The notes: generated by a model from the letters alone, not told the origin. A stretch of 64,000 bases of DNA from Tretioscincus oriximinensis (GCA_022410635.1 JAJVDF010000410.1:700420-764419), one strand, 5' to 3'. Shown: positions 35,096 to 48,539, counted from the first letter of the stretch. Numbers and translations: made by a program.

Positions 35096-35536
35096 TGATA
35101 CAGAGAAGTCAATTTTGAGAAATAGCCGTGTTAGTCTAATAGAAAGTTCAGCAAAGGAGCTAGTAGTACTTTGAGACTAACTTGAGAAAAGTGGGTGGCA
35201 TAAGCTTTCGTAGAAACGTCTACTTTTTCAGATGCTGAGGGACTAATGTAAGGGTCAGGTATTTATAGAAAACTGTGTATGGGAGATGACAAAGGGACTT
35301 TTTCATATGAGAGGATTAGTTTCTGCTATTTACCTGTTTTTCTAACCTGCAGTTCGTCACCTTATCCAATTTGCATATGCTTTGTCATCTCCCATTCACA
35401 GTTTTCTATAAATACCTGACCCTGACATTAGTCCCTCAACATCTGAAGAAGTAAACGTGTCTACGAAAGCTTATGCCACCCACTTTTCTCCTGTTAATCT
35501 CTAAGTGCTACTATCTCCTTTGCTGATACAGAGAAG
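35096..35536. mobile_element. Foldback element with 13-bp flanking duplication
   Basis: A perfect 13-bp direct repeat TGATACAGAGAAG flanks it (35096-35108 and 35524-35536). Inside, AGCAAAGGAGCTAGTAGTAC (35150) is mirrored by the right end, which reads inward AGCAAAGGAGATAGTAGCAC. The arms (about 35150-35292 and 35386-35523) share GTGGGTGGCATAAGCTTTCG, CTGAGGGACTAATGT and TATTTATAGAAAACTGTG. The middle is the reverse complement of the part that follows the arm in the 8737 copy. Fragments elsewhere: 6556, 8737, 29868, 33827, 36717, 58095, 58950. I recall similar sequence as abundant in reptile genomes but give no family name. Confidence 0.8.
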
Positions 35537-38500
35537 GGCGGTCAAACAATCCTTGTCCCCTAGTACAATATCTTTGCTCTTAATTTTTGAAAATATAATG
35601 ATGTTGGAATGTGAAGTCTAATTCTTTTGTACTTTTCTGACTGTGGAATAATGAGTATCCTTGACATATGACATTATAATGCTAATTCTTATAAATTTAA
35701 TTGAGAGACAAAGATATAAATTATACAAACATTCTTATCTGCATTAGAGTTACATTAGTTCTTCCCATTTTTTCCTAATATTTTCTCTCAAGTTTTGTTT
35801 TGAAATGAGCTGACATAACATGATAAAGTGATATAAAAACTATGAGCCTATGCTGGATAATGCAATAAAATTGCTTCCCTGATGTTTCCAAAATCTATTA
35901 GCAAACTAAACATTCAAACACCAATTAAACAATTTTCCAATCAACAATTAACCTTCTATCAGAAAAACATTTTCTAAGCAGCTAATGTTGACAGAGAAAA
36001 ATCCAGCATTAAATCTTCTTAAATACAAACAAATAAATGATTTCATTAATTGTGAGTGGAGTCACTGGCTTATACAGTTTAAATATTTAGCAGTTACTGT
36101 GGCAACAGAAACTTCCAATTATAGGTTTAAAATGCACGAGGGTTTATTGTATTCCAGAAATGGTATCACAGGGCCAGCTGTCCATTCCAGGCTATCACAG
36201 TCCATGACAGGGTCCGTGCTAGCCGATAATGGCATGTAGATGGCAGGTGTTTTAGGCTTCATTCTGGAACAGAATAAGAACTAGTGCATTCTGAGCCATA
36301 TTCTTAATAACAACTTAGTATTAATCCTGTATCAAATTTGAGATTTACGGTCAACACAGATATTTACTTGGGATTTTTAATCAGAAATGTGTTAACCGAA
36401 CCAATATAACTACATTTTATTTATGGTAAATTGAAATGAAAAACCCATTAAATTTGGTTCAGTTAGCAAATCTGATAAAATTTCTAATTCATCCACATTG
36501 TGTACATTTTTTTAAAATTTCTCTTTGCTTATTTCTTAGAAAAGTTTGCATTAGCTAAATATTGTGAGTTAAGTATTCATTTATTTTTCAACATTTTGAA
36601 AATCCCATATACTAAGTTCCATGCCTATTCAACATGCCATCAATATTTCAATCCATTATATACTAGATTTTTCTAAGCTCCTAGTTTTTATACATTGGAC
36701 TGTGAGCACTAGATTTTGAAGAAATAGCTGTGTTAGCCTTTGCTCAGAAAGTTCAGCAAAGTGGGGTGTAGCACTTTGGTGAATAACAAGAGGAAGGTTA
36801 GTGGCATGAGCTTTTATAGAGAAGACTATTTCTTCTACTTCTTCAGTATGAATAGCACTATTGTGTACTGCTAAGATATATCGTACTGGTGCTATATGGA
36901 GCTTATCACTGTGTTGATTTGCCTTTCTACACTTATCCTGTTCTACCAGAACAATCAGCTCTGGTTTACCAGAATATTTTGATGGTCATTTCTTCTGCAT
37001 GGTCTAGAACAGAAATGTCTGCTAATTGAAATGTAGGTACCTTACCCTTGGTACAGGACATTTTGACTTTTTTATTTTTAGGAATCATCATGTGATTTAG
37101 TCCACATATGAACTAAGTGAGCAATAACAAGCCACCCTTAGTCCACTGTCATTTCCTACAAACCCCTTTGTTTGGCACATTTCTAGTTCAGTTCCAATTT
37201 TGAGGTGAACCTGTTTGAAAACATGTTCAAATGTATTAATACCATCTTTCCAGTCCAGGAGTTGTTGTTCGTACATGTCATCCAGCATAAGGAAAATGTA
37301 TGAGTTTCAAAGATAAGCTTTGAAGATGTTGCTGAACTAAGACAACAACATTCTAATCTGTGTTCGACCAAGATGGGTTGGGGCAGACCAGTTAAATCTC
37401 TTCAAAGGAGTTAAGTGCAGAAGCAAAAAATTTCAGGATGTTCTGGAATATTTTCCTTGTTCATAAGGGTTAAGGAGAGGCAAAAACAACATCAACTATC
37501 CTGGAGACTTGTCAAAATAATTGTGGGCTTGAGATAGGCATGCTTTATTGTCTATACTGAATCCTGATTAAAATATAATAATAACAAAATAATCTCTGTG
37601 TATTTTGACTGGGGGGGTGAATTTAAAATTGGCTAAACATTTTTGTTGTGAACATAATATTTTATTTTTCATACATATATCTCACTTGGCACAGTCCTTG
37701 GCTAGATTTCTGAATCCTAGCAGATCTTAGAAAATATTATTTGAAAAAGTCCTTTTTGTTTGTCCTCTCATGATTAACCTGCTGTTAATTCCTTTCCAGA
37801 AACATTTTATCAGAAGCACTTGTAATAGTGGAAAAATACATCCTATCTACAGGTACCTCAGTTGGCGATAACGTCTGCAAATGGCAGCTAGCACAATAAA
37901 CCTGTTACTACTGCATATGTAATTATGATGATTAAGACACTTCAGCACAGCTTCTCACAGGTAAGTGAAGTTTGGACTTATTATAGCATTTTACATTGGT
38001 TTATTTTGCCTGGCTTTGAAATAAGATTTCAAATAATCTATAGAGAGTTACTCTCATAGGAAATTTCCAGGGGATTATCAATGGATAATCAATTACAAAA
38101 AGCATTTTAATAGATAATTTATATTTCAGGGTTGCCTCTGAAGATTCATGTGACATGTGATTGAATGCAATAGCATGTATAACAATGGTTTGGCATTTGC
38201 ACAGTAGAAAGATTGATTCAGTTCTAATGTGAATCTAACTGCTGAATGCAAATGTGTGAGGCTGTAGCTAATGCATATCAAACTAAAACACATTAGCTAA
38301 CATGATTTAATGCTAGTACATGCAAAAAGGGTTTAAGAGGGGTCGGCAGTAATCTGCAACAGTATGTGGATAGATAGACTTAGTTATAAAGAATAAGTCC
38401 CAGACAAAGAACTATCAACCTAGGCTAACTAGGAGCAATTGGTCTTCTCTCATCTGACGTCTTTTATCAAGCTGAGTCCAAAACTAGTGGCATTTCAAAG

Positions 38501-40688
38501 TGCAGATCCAATTCAACATAGTCTTAAAGCTTATTAAACATAGGTCAAAACAATAATCCTTCACGTCTAGAAAGTGAATACTATCATCTGAATCTTGAAA
38601 TATTGAAACCCACTGTGTCATTTTCGGATAACTGACATATCGATTGGAAAGACTCAGAGGAAGAAAAATGTTATAGTTCCTCATTCTAAGCTGCCAGCTT
38701 CTTTTTCCCATTCTGTGTATGTGACATGAGGGTTTATCTTGCATCTTCCTTAATTTATAGCTCTTTTATAACAGCTGTAAAGCTTCCGCAAAGCTGACAA
38801 GTGGCCCAACCTTCACGCTTAGCCTGTAAGAAGCTTATATCTAGTGAGAAGCTTTCTAAACTATGAAATAGTTTGCTTTCTATTTGCAGAAATCCATTGG
38901 AATAGCTCCCTCACTGACTGATACTATCACTGGCTTTTAATTCACAAATGTTGTTGTATTAAAATAATTTGAACAGCATAAAATGCTTTACAGAATATAA
39001 ATAATAAGATTAATAAATCAATTGTTCTCATTCTGACTGAGCTTCAGCTCACTCATCTTTAAAATGACAATGCTCATTCTCCCTTATGGTCCAAACTCTC
39101 CCAACTGACACTACCTCTTTCATCTATCAGCATTTTTATCAGGACATTTTTTTCCATAAAATTTCAGCTTAACCTTTCAGCCAACATCCCCTGAGGTATT
39201 TTCTGTACTAACAATTATTCTGCAATATATCTCAAAACAGGGGTTTGCCATAGTCTGTACCAGCAGGAAAATGGCAGGCACCTATTCTGACATACATCCT
39301 AGAATAAGGATCAGTTCAGATGGGGTGTATGTCTATTCCATAAACACCATAGTCCTACTACAAGTTCATTAGTAATCATTCTAGTAAAATGCATTAATAT
39401 ATTAATAATCAGTAGAATTATGAAGTTTCAGAAATGTTGTTTATACCAGAATGTGGGTTGTAGCTATTTTTCTTTTTCCTTTGCAAAGGGCTTTTGCTAC
39501 AACATTGCACAACTAGAATCTTTAGAGGAAATCAAGCATGGCAACTCATATTGTGTACTGACACCTTGTTTTTTAAACTGAGTCAGAGATAGGCCTTGAG
39601 AACATGAAGAAGAGTTGCCCAAGGACTAAAAATCCCATTCCTCATAAGAGCATGAGCTGAACAATGCTGTATCAGCTCATAGCCCATGTAACCCAGGATT
39701 TTGTCACATAGAGTAGCCCTATTGTATCTAGGTGCTGTCAAGAAGAAGATGACAAAACCTTCACCTACTTCTCTTGATTTCCTGAAAATTAAAATTTAGA
39801 GGAATCCTGTCTGTTTTCCAAAGCATCTAAGGCAAAATTCAAATATAGTGAATTTGTCCTGCGAAATGTGCGACTATGGATTAGGTTAAATGGTCTGACT
39901 TAAAACTAGTCATGATGATTCAGATCACAGGACAAAGATTTTCACTTTATGCCAACAACTTGGGAGGAAATGAAAAAGGTTTCTGACCTCTGAAGTTGCA
40001 AATCAGTCCAGGTACCTAGAAGCAATATCCTTTGGGATTTCTTCAAGAAGTCCAGCTGGGCTCCCTATGTTTGATACATTGGCTCAGCTGTTTGCTCCTA
40101 TCCACACACAAACAGTTGGAATGGTTCAACACTAGGGAACATCTGAAATACCAGTTTAATGAAATGTCATACAGGAGAGGGTTCTGGTGCTATTTCAAAG
40201 GCACTCTACATTTACCAGTGACTTTCCATGTGAATTATCTCCCAAAAGTGTGTTCTGTCACATAGATGACTCATTCCTTTGTGTTACTAGACAAGATCAT
40301 CAGCCATGTGTGAATCATGGCTAAGAGTTATGTGATATGAATGATCCCTGAATGTAATGTTCCAAAGTTATTTACTTGCACCTCCTTGACCTAACTCAAG
40401 ACAGTTCACACAAACTGGTCAGCACTTCCACCATCTCCTAAACTTTCTGTAAATGAAAAAGACTTAGAAAGATGTAGTTCCGGTTGCTCTCTGTGTGTTG
40501 CACCTGAAGTGCCTCTTTCATTATATCTGAACACAACCTTAAATAACCCTTTAAGATAAGACACTTTGGGAAGCTGAGAGAGAGACAGATAGCAGTGTCC
40601 AGTATGAAGTGAGGGGAAGCAAAGTTATATATAAAAGAGTCATGCACGTGTAGCCTGTTCTGAATCCTACTACTGCCTGCTTGACTCA
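35537..40688. other. Unassigned AT-rich DNA, 5.1 kb
   Basis: No gene is seen. It holds a foldback-family scrap at 36717-36855 and a candidate unrecognised exon boundary pair near 37800-37966 (see findings). This is the longest stretch with few recognisable repeats. Confidence 0.5.
36717..36855 (+). repeat. Foldback-family fragment
   Basis: GAAGAAATAGCTGTGTTAGC, then GAAAGTTCAGCAAAG, TGTAGCACTTTGG and TAGTGGCATGAGCTTTTATA parallel the left end of the 35.1 kb element in the same order. Confidence 0.7.
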
Positions 40689-41096
40689 GGCTGCGTGCAC
40701 ACAGCATTTTTCTACCTCGTTTGTAACGTAACCAGAAAGACTCTAAGCGCTTTTCAGTAGTCGACCCACAATAAACACTGTTCTTCCCAGAATAAACTAT
40801 TGCTCAGATATTCAGACACTGTTCTGGAGAACCTCCATACTTTCACGGCCGTATGCAGGTGCACAAATTAGATGTGAGATGTTAAAAAAGTCGAGAATGC
40901 AACAATTGTTTCCATTGGCTGTTGCGTGTAAAAAATAAATCTCTCAGACTGCACTGTGACGAGATCAATGAGCGACATTACAAAACTGGGTCATTGGTCA
41001 TGGAATATACATGTTTAGTGTGCACAGACACACGATTGATATATTCTGGATTATAGATTGTAGTGGTTTTAAAGTCGTCATGCGCACCTAGCCTCA
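40689..41096 (-). mobile_element. Family A DNA transposon, near-complete
   Basis: The left end GGCTGCGTGCACACAGC and the right end read inward GAGGCTAGGTGCGCATGACG act as TIRs. Internal landmarks match 13932-14350 in order: TCTAAGCGCTTTTCAGTAGT, CAATAAACACTG, GAATAAACTATTGCTCAGAT, TTGTTTCCATTGGCTG, ACTGTGACGAGATC, GGTCATGGAATATACATG. The ATTCCGGAAT palindrome is degraded here (ATATTCTGGATTATAG). Length is about 408 bp with no coding content. Confidence 0.75.
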
Positions 41097-43390
41097 GTTT
41101 CAAAGAGCAAATGTCTGTTGCTGCAGTTTCAAGCTTTGATAAATAATATAACAGCCACATAGCTCTATTACTACAGGACAACATCTCACAGGTCTGCTTA
41201 AATCAGAATCTTATAGTGGTTAAGTTGTCTGTAATTTGCAAATTTAAGGAAACGGACTTGTCTTTGCTATACCGATCCCTCTGAGGCACCACTTTCTGTT
41301 ATGTTTGAACACAGCCTAAAATTCTGCAACTCCTGACCAAATATCACCATGCCAAGAGGTAAGAAGTTGGCACTAAAACTTTGAAAAAACTTCAAGAACT
41401 TTATGTATAATGTTACTCACTTATGATGATGATGATGATGATGATTTATTTACATTATTTACATTTTTACATTATATACTGTGTGTATAAGAATTAAAAA
41501 CATTCTATATGGTGCAGAATTTTTATATTAGCCCTGATGGAGGTTTACAGTGCACAGACAGAAGGTAAAATCAATCTGGCAATATATCATCGTAACAAAC
41601 TTAGAAAATTGCAAACATGTATGCTGGGTGAATGTTAATAACTTCTTGAGTAAAATAAAGTTTGACATTTCTGTCCATTACTACTTCATCTTTCCAGTAA
41701 AACTTTACAAATTATTTCAACATCTACTTGCTATAATAGGAAGAGATTGCAGCTCAGTGATAATGTAAGCAGTCTGGAAAGTAGGGGGTTTCTGGTTCTA
41801 CTTCCAGCCTCTTTCCAGATGTAGGCAGTAGCAAACTGTTTCTGTACTTCTCCCAAGCAAAATGGAAAGAGGTGTCTTTAAAATGCCTGTGCAGTTATCC
41901 AGGAGCTAATTATACTCAATTATAGCAAACAGCATTTTCTATGCTAGATTTATCAAACCAGATTGACACCTTCCCTTCAAAAATGATCAAGGGTGGATTC
42001 ATGGAAATTCCTCTGCACAATAGAAATCCTGGAGGGAATTCTTCTGTAAAACAAAACTCCAAGACTGAGGTAGATTCTTCTGAGATGACCCTAACCTTAT
42101 AGAACTAAGAATACTTTAGTGACTTAATTTTAATCTAACAATAGCAAATCAAATATTCTTAGTTTGTTTCTAGCTAACAGTATTTCAGAAATCAACTTAA
42201 CATTTGTTTGTTTGTTTGACAGCAGCTATAAAAGGAAAAAAAAATCCCTGTCCCATAGTTATGCCAGATTAAAAAACTAAACATTCTTATCATAATGTAC
42301 TCACACTGGAAGTGCTTAGTAAGTAGAAAAGTATTAAACAATAATTGTTTATTAAGCAAGATTCCAATGTAGCTTAAATCATTGGATTAAAAACAGAAAA
42401 CAATTATTGAAGGTTGAAGATTTGTACAAAATAGTCCCAAATGAAGTGTATTGCAATGATCCATATGTTGAGTGTTAATGTTTAAAAATAATGTTTATCT
42501 ACTGTAAAATTAAACACAGAGAAAACTTGTTATATGCATGAATTAAGTTTATGTGTGCATAAACATGCATCTTGTGCTACAGAAGAACTCCTGCCAGGTG
42601 CAAGAGAAATATGAGTGAGAAAACCCTGCATTGCAATATAATACAAGTAATTATCAAGTTCAACAACTTTTGCTACTCCACATCTATTATTCATTTGCTT
42701 CCAACTTCATTGATTCTTGCTATGTCATTTCCAGAAAGCAATCAGTCTAACTGCTGGTTTCCCCACATTAGCTACAAATAATCATTAGAATGACAATTTA
42801 TCTTGCCCTATCCCAAATTTTTTTATTTTAAACCATTGAAGCATTGTCACAAATATATAGTAAGGGTGGGGACTGGATTCAGTCCCACTTACATTTTCAA
42901 CTCAATGTGTCTTTCATTATATTTAAACTTTCTATGGCTTGGTGTGAGATGTTATCTGCTCTAGGATGGAATATCATGATCACTTATGTCAGGACTGGAT
43001 GATATGCAGTGCTTTCATGTGAACCACAAACCTTAGGGAATATCATTTTTTACAGGCAAATGAATATTAACACCTTGAGGAAATCTTGTTTGCAAGGAAG
43101 TCTTTTCTACAAAAAGACAGTCAAACTGATTGAAAAGACTTAAATATACATACAGGTACATGCAATTTACAGATGTAGTACAAGGTCTGTATCTCCAATA
43201 TATGGTCAGAGATGCCTTTACATCACCTCAGTTGACACACTTCATTGCATTGAAGTGAATGGGAACTTTCACCCATGACCCCTTAGTGTCAGACAAAGTA
43301 AGACCTTTGAAGATGAAAATCCCTATTCTAATGTTCAAAGATCTTTATGTGTGACTTATGGCTGTAGCATTCCCATAAAAATTCAGCACA
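41097..43390. other. Unassigned DNA
   Basis: A GAT microsatellite lies at about 41424-41446, followed by ATTTATTTACATT-type sequence. No gene is seen. Confidence 0.5.
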
Positions 43391-43702
43391 GAAGAAGAAG
43401 AAGAAGAACTTGGTTCTTATACCCCGCTTTTCTCACCTTTCAAAGGGACTCAAAGTGGCTTACAAGGATATGTTTTGTCCGAAGGCTTCCATTCTATCTT
43501 CCCCACCAGGCTATAGTGGTTCCCATGTATCTACTTGCAGTCAGTTGCAATTTCTTGCAATTCATGCCTTCGAATAGCTGGGTTGGCTAGAGCTACAGGC
43601 TAGTGGAAGGTGCTCACCCTTCCCCACATCCCACACAGGGCTTCGAAACCCCATCTCCCAGGCAAGAGACGAATTCCTAAGCGACTGAGCTATCCGTGCC
43701 TG
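43391..43702 (-). mobile_element. tRNA-derived SINE, full length
   Basis: A GAA tail (43391-43408) is followed by the 3' domain TATACCCCGCTTTTCTCACC, the body GGGTTGGCTAGAGCTACAGG, the B-box complement GGGCTTCGAAACCCC and the A-box complement GCGACTGAGCTATCCGTGCC. It is a minus-strand copy of the 4624 and 31692 SINE and the best preserved one, with an uninterrupted body. Confidence 0.9.
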
Positions 43703-45269
43703 TAGAGCTGCAGCTTTAATAGGTACGTAAAAGAGGAAATTTCAGCAAAAGTTGTAGGCATAAGCTGCTAAAATGTTTTCTTTTACATACTCATTAAATC
43801 TGCAGCTATTATTGTTAATACTAGTTGTGTTAGTATTAGTGTTATTTAATGATAACCCTATATTGGCTAGCAAATTCACACTGAAAATATCTTGCAATGA
43901 CCCTATAGTCAGATACTGGTGACTGGCCAATGACAAAAGAAATGCTGGGTAGTTTATGCTTGTTAATACACTCCATCCTCAGATGCTTTACTGGTACTAA
44001 TGAAGGCAGAGCCTAAGGGATGTTTCATACAGTGTTCAGATATTTTCTGCAGAAGGTTAACAGTGGGTTTTTTTCTATGCTTTTGTAGCATTTTAAGTTT
44101 AGATTTTCTGAGTCTATCAACTAGATTATATTCTCTAAAATTTGTTATCATTTTTATTGCATATCACCCTGGAGTCTTCTGAGAAATGGTGGTATAAAAA
44201 TGTCATAATTGAATAGATAAATGCAGCAAATGTTTCCCTGGGAAACTTTGAGTGTTGAACTGCAGCCTATCAAGCAGCTGTCAAAAACAGAGCAACCTTT
44301 TGTTTGGCAAAGAAAGTAACAATCCTGCTAGGAGGAATTAATTTACTAAGCNGTTTTTCTTGTGCGGTATTTGTGTGCTGATTATACACATGCGCATGAT
44401 ACATATGCTTGAGGCATATAAGAATATGTTTCTGATAAGCAATAGGAAACATCACAACAAATTTAACTGGTATAAGAAAGTGTATCATGGATTGGAGACA
44501 CAATCATCATACTTCATGAGGGAAAAATGCAGAATTAGAGTATTTTTGGTATAAACCTTTTCTTTAAACAGCAGATACAAAAATTGCCTGATTAGAGGGA
44601 TGGTCACCAGGCATCTTTCTTTCTTTCTACCCCTGTCTCTCTTTCACACAAATGTACACAACTTTAAAAGCCTTAATCCAGAATATGCACTATGATCGAA
44701 CATTTGTGAATTATGACACATTTCCTGTATCATCTGCAAAAATTGGCCCAGCCCCTTTGCTCTTGGTGTGTCAACAAAGGAAGCTAATATTTGGACAAGG
44801 TTAGAACAATTCACTGCAGTCTTTAGGACAAGACAGACCCAGAACACCACTCTTTGTTGCAATTGGATAAGGAGATGTTTCCTCATTCAATTAAATTGAG
44901 GTACATGTGTGTGTATGTCTGTCTGGACTGAAAACCTGCAATACAATGCATTTGCCCATCATCATGCAACTCATTTGTCAGTCTGTATCAGATATGGATA
45001 TATGACTGCTTTGTTCCCATTGACTGCTTTGTGTCTCCAAGGTGAAGTTTGGAAATAGAGTGAATGTAGAGGTGAGATGAGAACATTAATATCCATATAA
45101 ACTCTAACACTATTACCAAAACACATTTGAAGTGATGATTAGAAAGATGACAGACATACAGACAGACAGACAGATGAATGATAGGTTGCTGGGCTGGTGG
45201 GCAAATGATAGATGGAAATTTTAATTTAGCCTTATATGCAAGCTAAAAAAAAGAGAAAAAGAGGTTTGT
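43703..45269. other. Unassigned DNA
   Basis: Single N at 44352. An ACAG run is at about 45155-45172. No gene is seen. Confidence 0.5.
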
Positions 45270-45445
45270 ACTCTTTTAGAAGGTCTCTGGAGACGCACCT
45301 CTTCAACCGGACCTTTGTTTTTCTTTCCACCTTCAAATATTGTTTTGTTACTGTTTTAAAGTCCTAAAGTTTCACTGTTGTTTTTAGTGTTGGCTGCCCC
45401 TGATACCTTCAGGTTTGGGGAGGGGTATAAACAATAAATAGTAGA
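45270..45445 (+). mobile_element. L2-like LINE 3' end
   Basis: It contains AGAAGGTCTCTGGAGACGCA, CCACCTTCAAATATTGTTTTG, then GGCTGCCCCTGATACCTTCA and GGGAGGGGTATAAACAATAAA. It parallels the last 180 bp of the 54270-54725 element. Confidence 0.65.
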
Positions 45446-48054
45446 CAACTGCAAGCCTCACAAGCTATCAAATCTTGCTCTTTCTGCTACAATTGTGGGA
45501 GAAGACACTGATTATATTCCCACTTTTTTGTCCATGCTCATGATTGTTGCCAGAATAAAATTCTATTTGACTCAGGTGATCAGATGCGTGTGGAATGATG
45601 ATAACAGCAGTGACTCCATATTCATATAATTTGTTATCTCTCCCATTTCTTCTGTCCTGAAACTGCCAAAGAGGGATCGAAAAAAACCCATAGATCAGTG
45701 ATTTAGGGAGGCAATGGGAAATGAGAGGGATCATGCATCATTCCTAATGTACCTAATACTTGAAAGTTAAGAAGCTTTCTTACTTTCAGGATGGTTAAGA
45801 TGGAAGGAGGAAATTTTAGGGCATCCTTTGCCAGTGGGAGGTGTGCAGAAGTCTGTTAGATGTCTTTTATCCTATTCGGGCAGACTTTATTGCCTAGAAA
45901 TGTGCCAACTGGTTTGCTATTGAACAAAAAAGTGGCAGCCAGTGCCCATCCTTTTCTTGGGCTCACTGGAATGTCAACATCTCTGTTTCTTGAGAAGCTG
46001 CCTGTGGTCTGTCACCATCATGGGAGATGGGTAGGAAACAGAAAACAACAGGCTGCTTCTGCCTGTGGTAGGTGACAGCAATGCCATTACCATGATGCCA
46101 GCCAGACAGTTTGAACAGAAACTTAAACCTTCACCTTGACAGCCACTGGCCATTGCAGGAATCAAACAAGACCAATGATTACAATAAGGCAGGACTCAGA
46201 CATGTACCTTTTTAATCCATCTTCATTCCTGAAGAATTGGACTAAACCGTGTACAATGCGAGGCTTTTTTGCAATTTGGGGCTGAAGTTGAATTAAAAAT
46301 ACATGCATGACTCTGATCTAAGTCTCACTTTGCAAAGACATGCTAAAGTGAGTTAAGGAACTCACAAGTCTACATTTTTTGCCTTGATTCCTGCCTTTAG
46401 ATTCCTAAAATGCGTTAGTATAGAACACACCAATCTGCCATACATCAGCATTAACACCACTGAAAACACTTTAGCAGTGGTATTTTTGTATGTAGGAGAG
46501 ATCTGCATGCTCAGGCAGAAATGATATTATTTCAGTAGCTTGGATCCAAGTGCCCCCAAAGTGCAGTTTCATAGGTATCTCTGAGGATTCAGCATTTCTT
46601 TGTAGACAAAGCTGTCATCACTATGTGTCCAGTTTCCAGAAGAACTTTGGTCCTATTATGCCTGTCTCCTCCATTGTTTCGTATAAATATGTTTGTCTGA
46701 TATCTGAACCAAACTTGGAACAGATTTAGATTATTTAATGTTCAGTTAAACAAACTTCCAGCTCATATGATCTGGTTCACATTGAACTGTACCAGAAAAA
46801 CAAACAAACCATCTTTATTGTTGATTATCAGTCAAGTTAGTAGAATTTCATTACACATTAGAAAATATCGCCTTTACCTGATGATGAGCAATCTGGATAA
46901 TTAACGAAATTTGCTATAACATGGACTTCAAAGATAACCCATAAAACAATATATTAATGTTCTTGTTTTCAAGTGCATCAACACGTCCGTGCTTATTATT
47001 GTGCAGCTATTTACATAGAAATTACTCCTCCCTTTCCATCATTTTTGGTAAAATTTGTGACTTTTAAATTCCTTTATCAATGTTTGTTATAGACTTCAGT
47101 TGAGGGAAAAAGCATTGGTAAATACGAGCCTGCAAGCTGCTAGCTCATAATTTTTGGACAAAAACATTGTAAAGTAAATGAAGTCTTATTTAAACAACAA
47201 CAACAGTACAGTACAATATCCTGGCAACTGCCTGGCAACTGAAGTCACTAGCATACAAACACAATTACAAAGAAGGATGTTCTGTCCAATAGTAATGCAA
47301 TTTTCCAGTTTTCCAGTTTAGTAACTCCATAAACAAAAGTTGGCTATGTTTTTTGTATCGTTCAGTTCACAGTAAAAATGCTTTTTTATTTTGTAAAATC
47401 AGGATATGGAATCCTGTATCAGGATATGGAATATTGGCTAGGAGCTTTTGGTGTGCAGAGCGCACCTTGATTTTTTTTGACATCACTTCTGGGGGCAGGA
47501 CAGGAAGTGACATCCCTTCTGTGGCGGGACAGGGAGCATCATCACTTCCCTGGGGTGGGACAGGAAATGACATCACTTTTGTCCTTTCTTCCATCCTTCC
47601 TGTTCTTTCCTTCTATTCTCCTTTCTTTCCTTCCTTCTGTCCTTTCCCCTTTATTCCACCCTTTCTCCCATTATTTTTCCCAATTCCTGAATCTGGATAT
47701 AAATTGAGCAAGTGTATTTATAAAATAATACTAAATAACACACCTAACATGGTTTTCAATTGTGCTTCTTTTAAAAAAAAGGAAAAACAAGTAAATATAT
47801 CTGCTAGTGCGGATGATGCTGGCTGGGTGATACTTTTCCTGATAAAATAATTTTTTCTTCCACTTCTAATGCTATTTGCCTGATGTCCTAAAGACTACAG
47901 CTCCCAGGTTGCACCACAGCTAGCCCTAGGCGCAAGAATGCATTCTCTGCAACTCTGCACTTAGTGACCTGTCCACAGGAAACATTTTTGCTATTACAGG
48001 AAGTTGGCTCGGGGACTCATTTATAATCAGATTACCTAATCAAACCAGTGTGCA
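45446..48054. other. Unassigned DNA with minisatellite
   Basis: It holds the 30-bp minisatellite at 47479-47584 followed by a T/C-rich tract (47585-47690). No gene is seen. Confidence 0.55.
47479..47584. repeat. 30-bp minisatellite, about 3.5 units
   Basis: Units at 47479-47508, 47509-47538 and 47539-47568, plus a partial unit to 47584. Each reads like GACATCACTTCTG, then GGGACAGGAAGT. They are diverged from each other by several bases per unit. Confidence 0.85.
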
Positions 48055-48295
48055 GGAAAGGAATAAAAAACAAGTCAACAAGTGTTGTTTAGCCTCTTTA
48101 TAAATCTGTGGTGAGGCCACAGTAGGAATATTGTGTACAATTCTGATCACCACATCTCATTTCTGAGGTGCAGAAAAGGGCAACTAGAACGGTCAGGGGA
48201 CTGGAGCACCTCCCTTATGAAATCCATCTGCAACATTTGGGCCTCTTCAGCCTCAAAAGGTGGTGTTCGAGAGGTGGTTTAATTGAAGGTCTTAG
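48055..48295 (+). mobile_element. CR1 LINE ORF2 C-terminal remnant
   Basis: CCTCTTTATAAATCTGTGGT, then GAGGCCACAGTAGGAATATT and TGTGTACAATTCTGATCACC encode a broken form of the CR1 LYKSVVRPHLEYCVQFWSP motif. It continues into GGGCAACTAGAACGGTCAGG, CACCTCCCTTATGAAATCC and TTTGGGCCTCTTCAGCC. It is homologous to 63523-63774, and here the normal downstream sequence is kept. Confidence 0.8.
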
Positions 48296-48430
48296 ATAGT
48301 TCTTAAACACTGAAAAGCAGGCAAAAATGCAACTGAGAGCCATTCCGCCAGAAACAAAGATGCTGCCCGAAGTAGCACAGAAATGCAGGCAGAAATGGAA
48401 CTGAGAACTATTCTGCCACTCGAAAAACTA
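48296..48430. repeat. Imperfect tandem pair
   Basis: GCAGGCAAAAATGCAACTGA at about 48317 and GCAGGCAGAAATGGAACTGA at about 48388 begin two similar 40-bp segments with a period near 71 bp. Confidence 0.6.
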
Positions 48431-48539
48431 GAACTCAACTAAAATTAGAAGTGATTTTTTTATATATATAAAATACATATGCTCAGCAGAAACCATTTCT
48501 TAAAAATGCAGAATTCAAGCCAGATTAGGACAAAAGGGG

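Noticed and set aside
47479..47584. Regular 30-bp units resembling a CRISPR array
   Set aside because: The units are directly adjacent with no unique spacers, and the context is a vertebrate repeat landscape. It is a minisatellite.
47353..47850. 165-codon frame
   Set aside because: It runs through the 30-bp minisatellite and a T/C-rich tract, which explains its openness. No domain is recognised.
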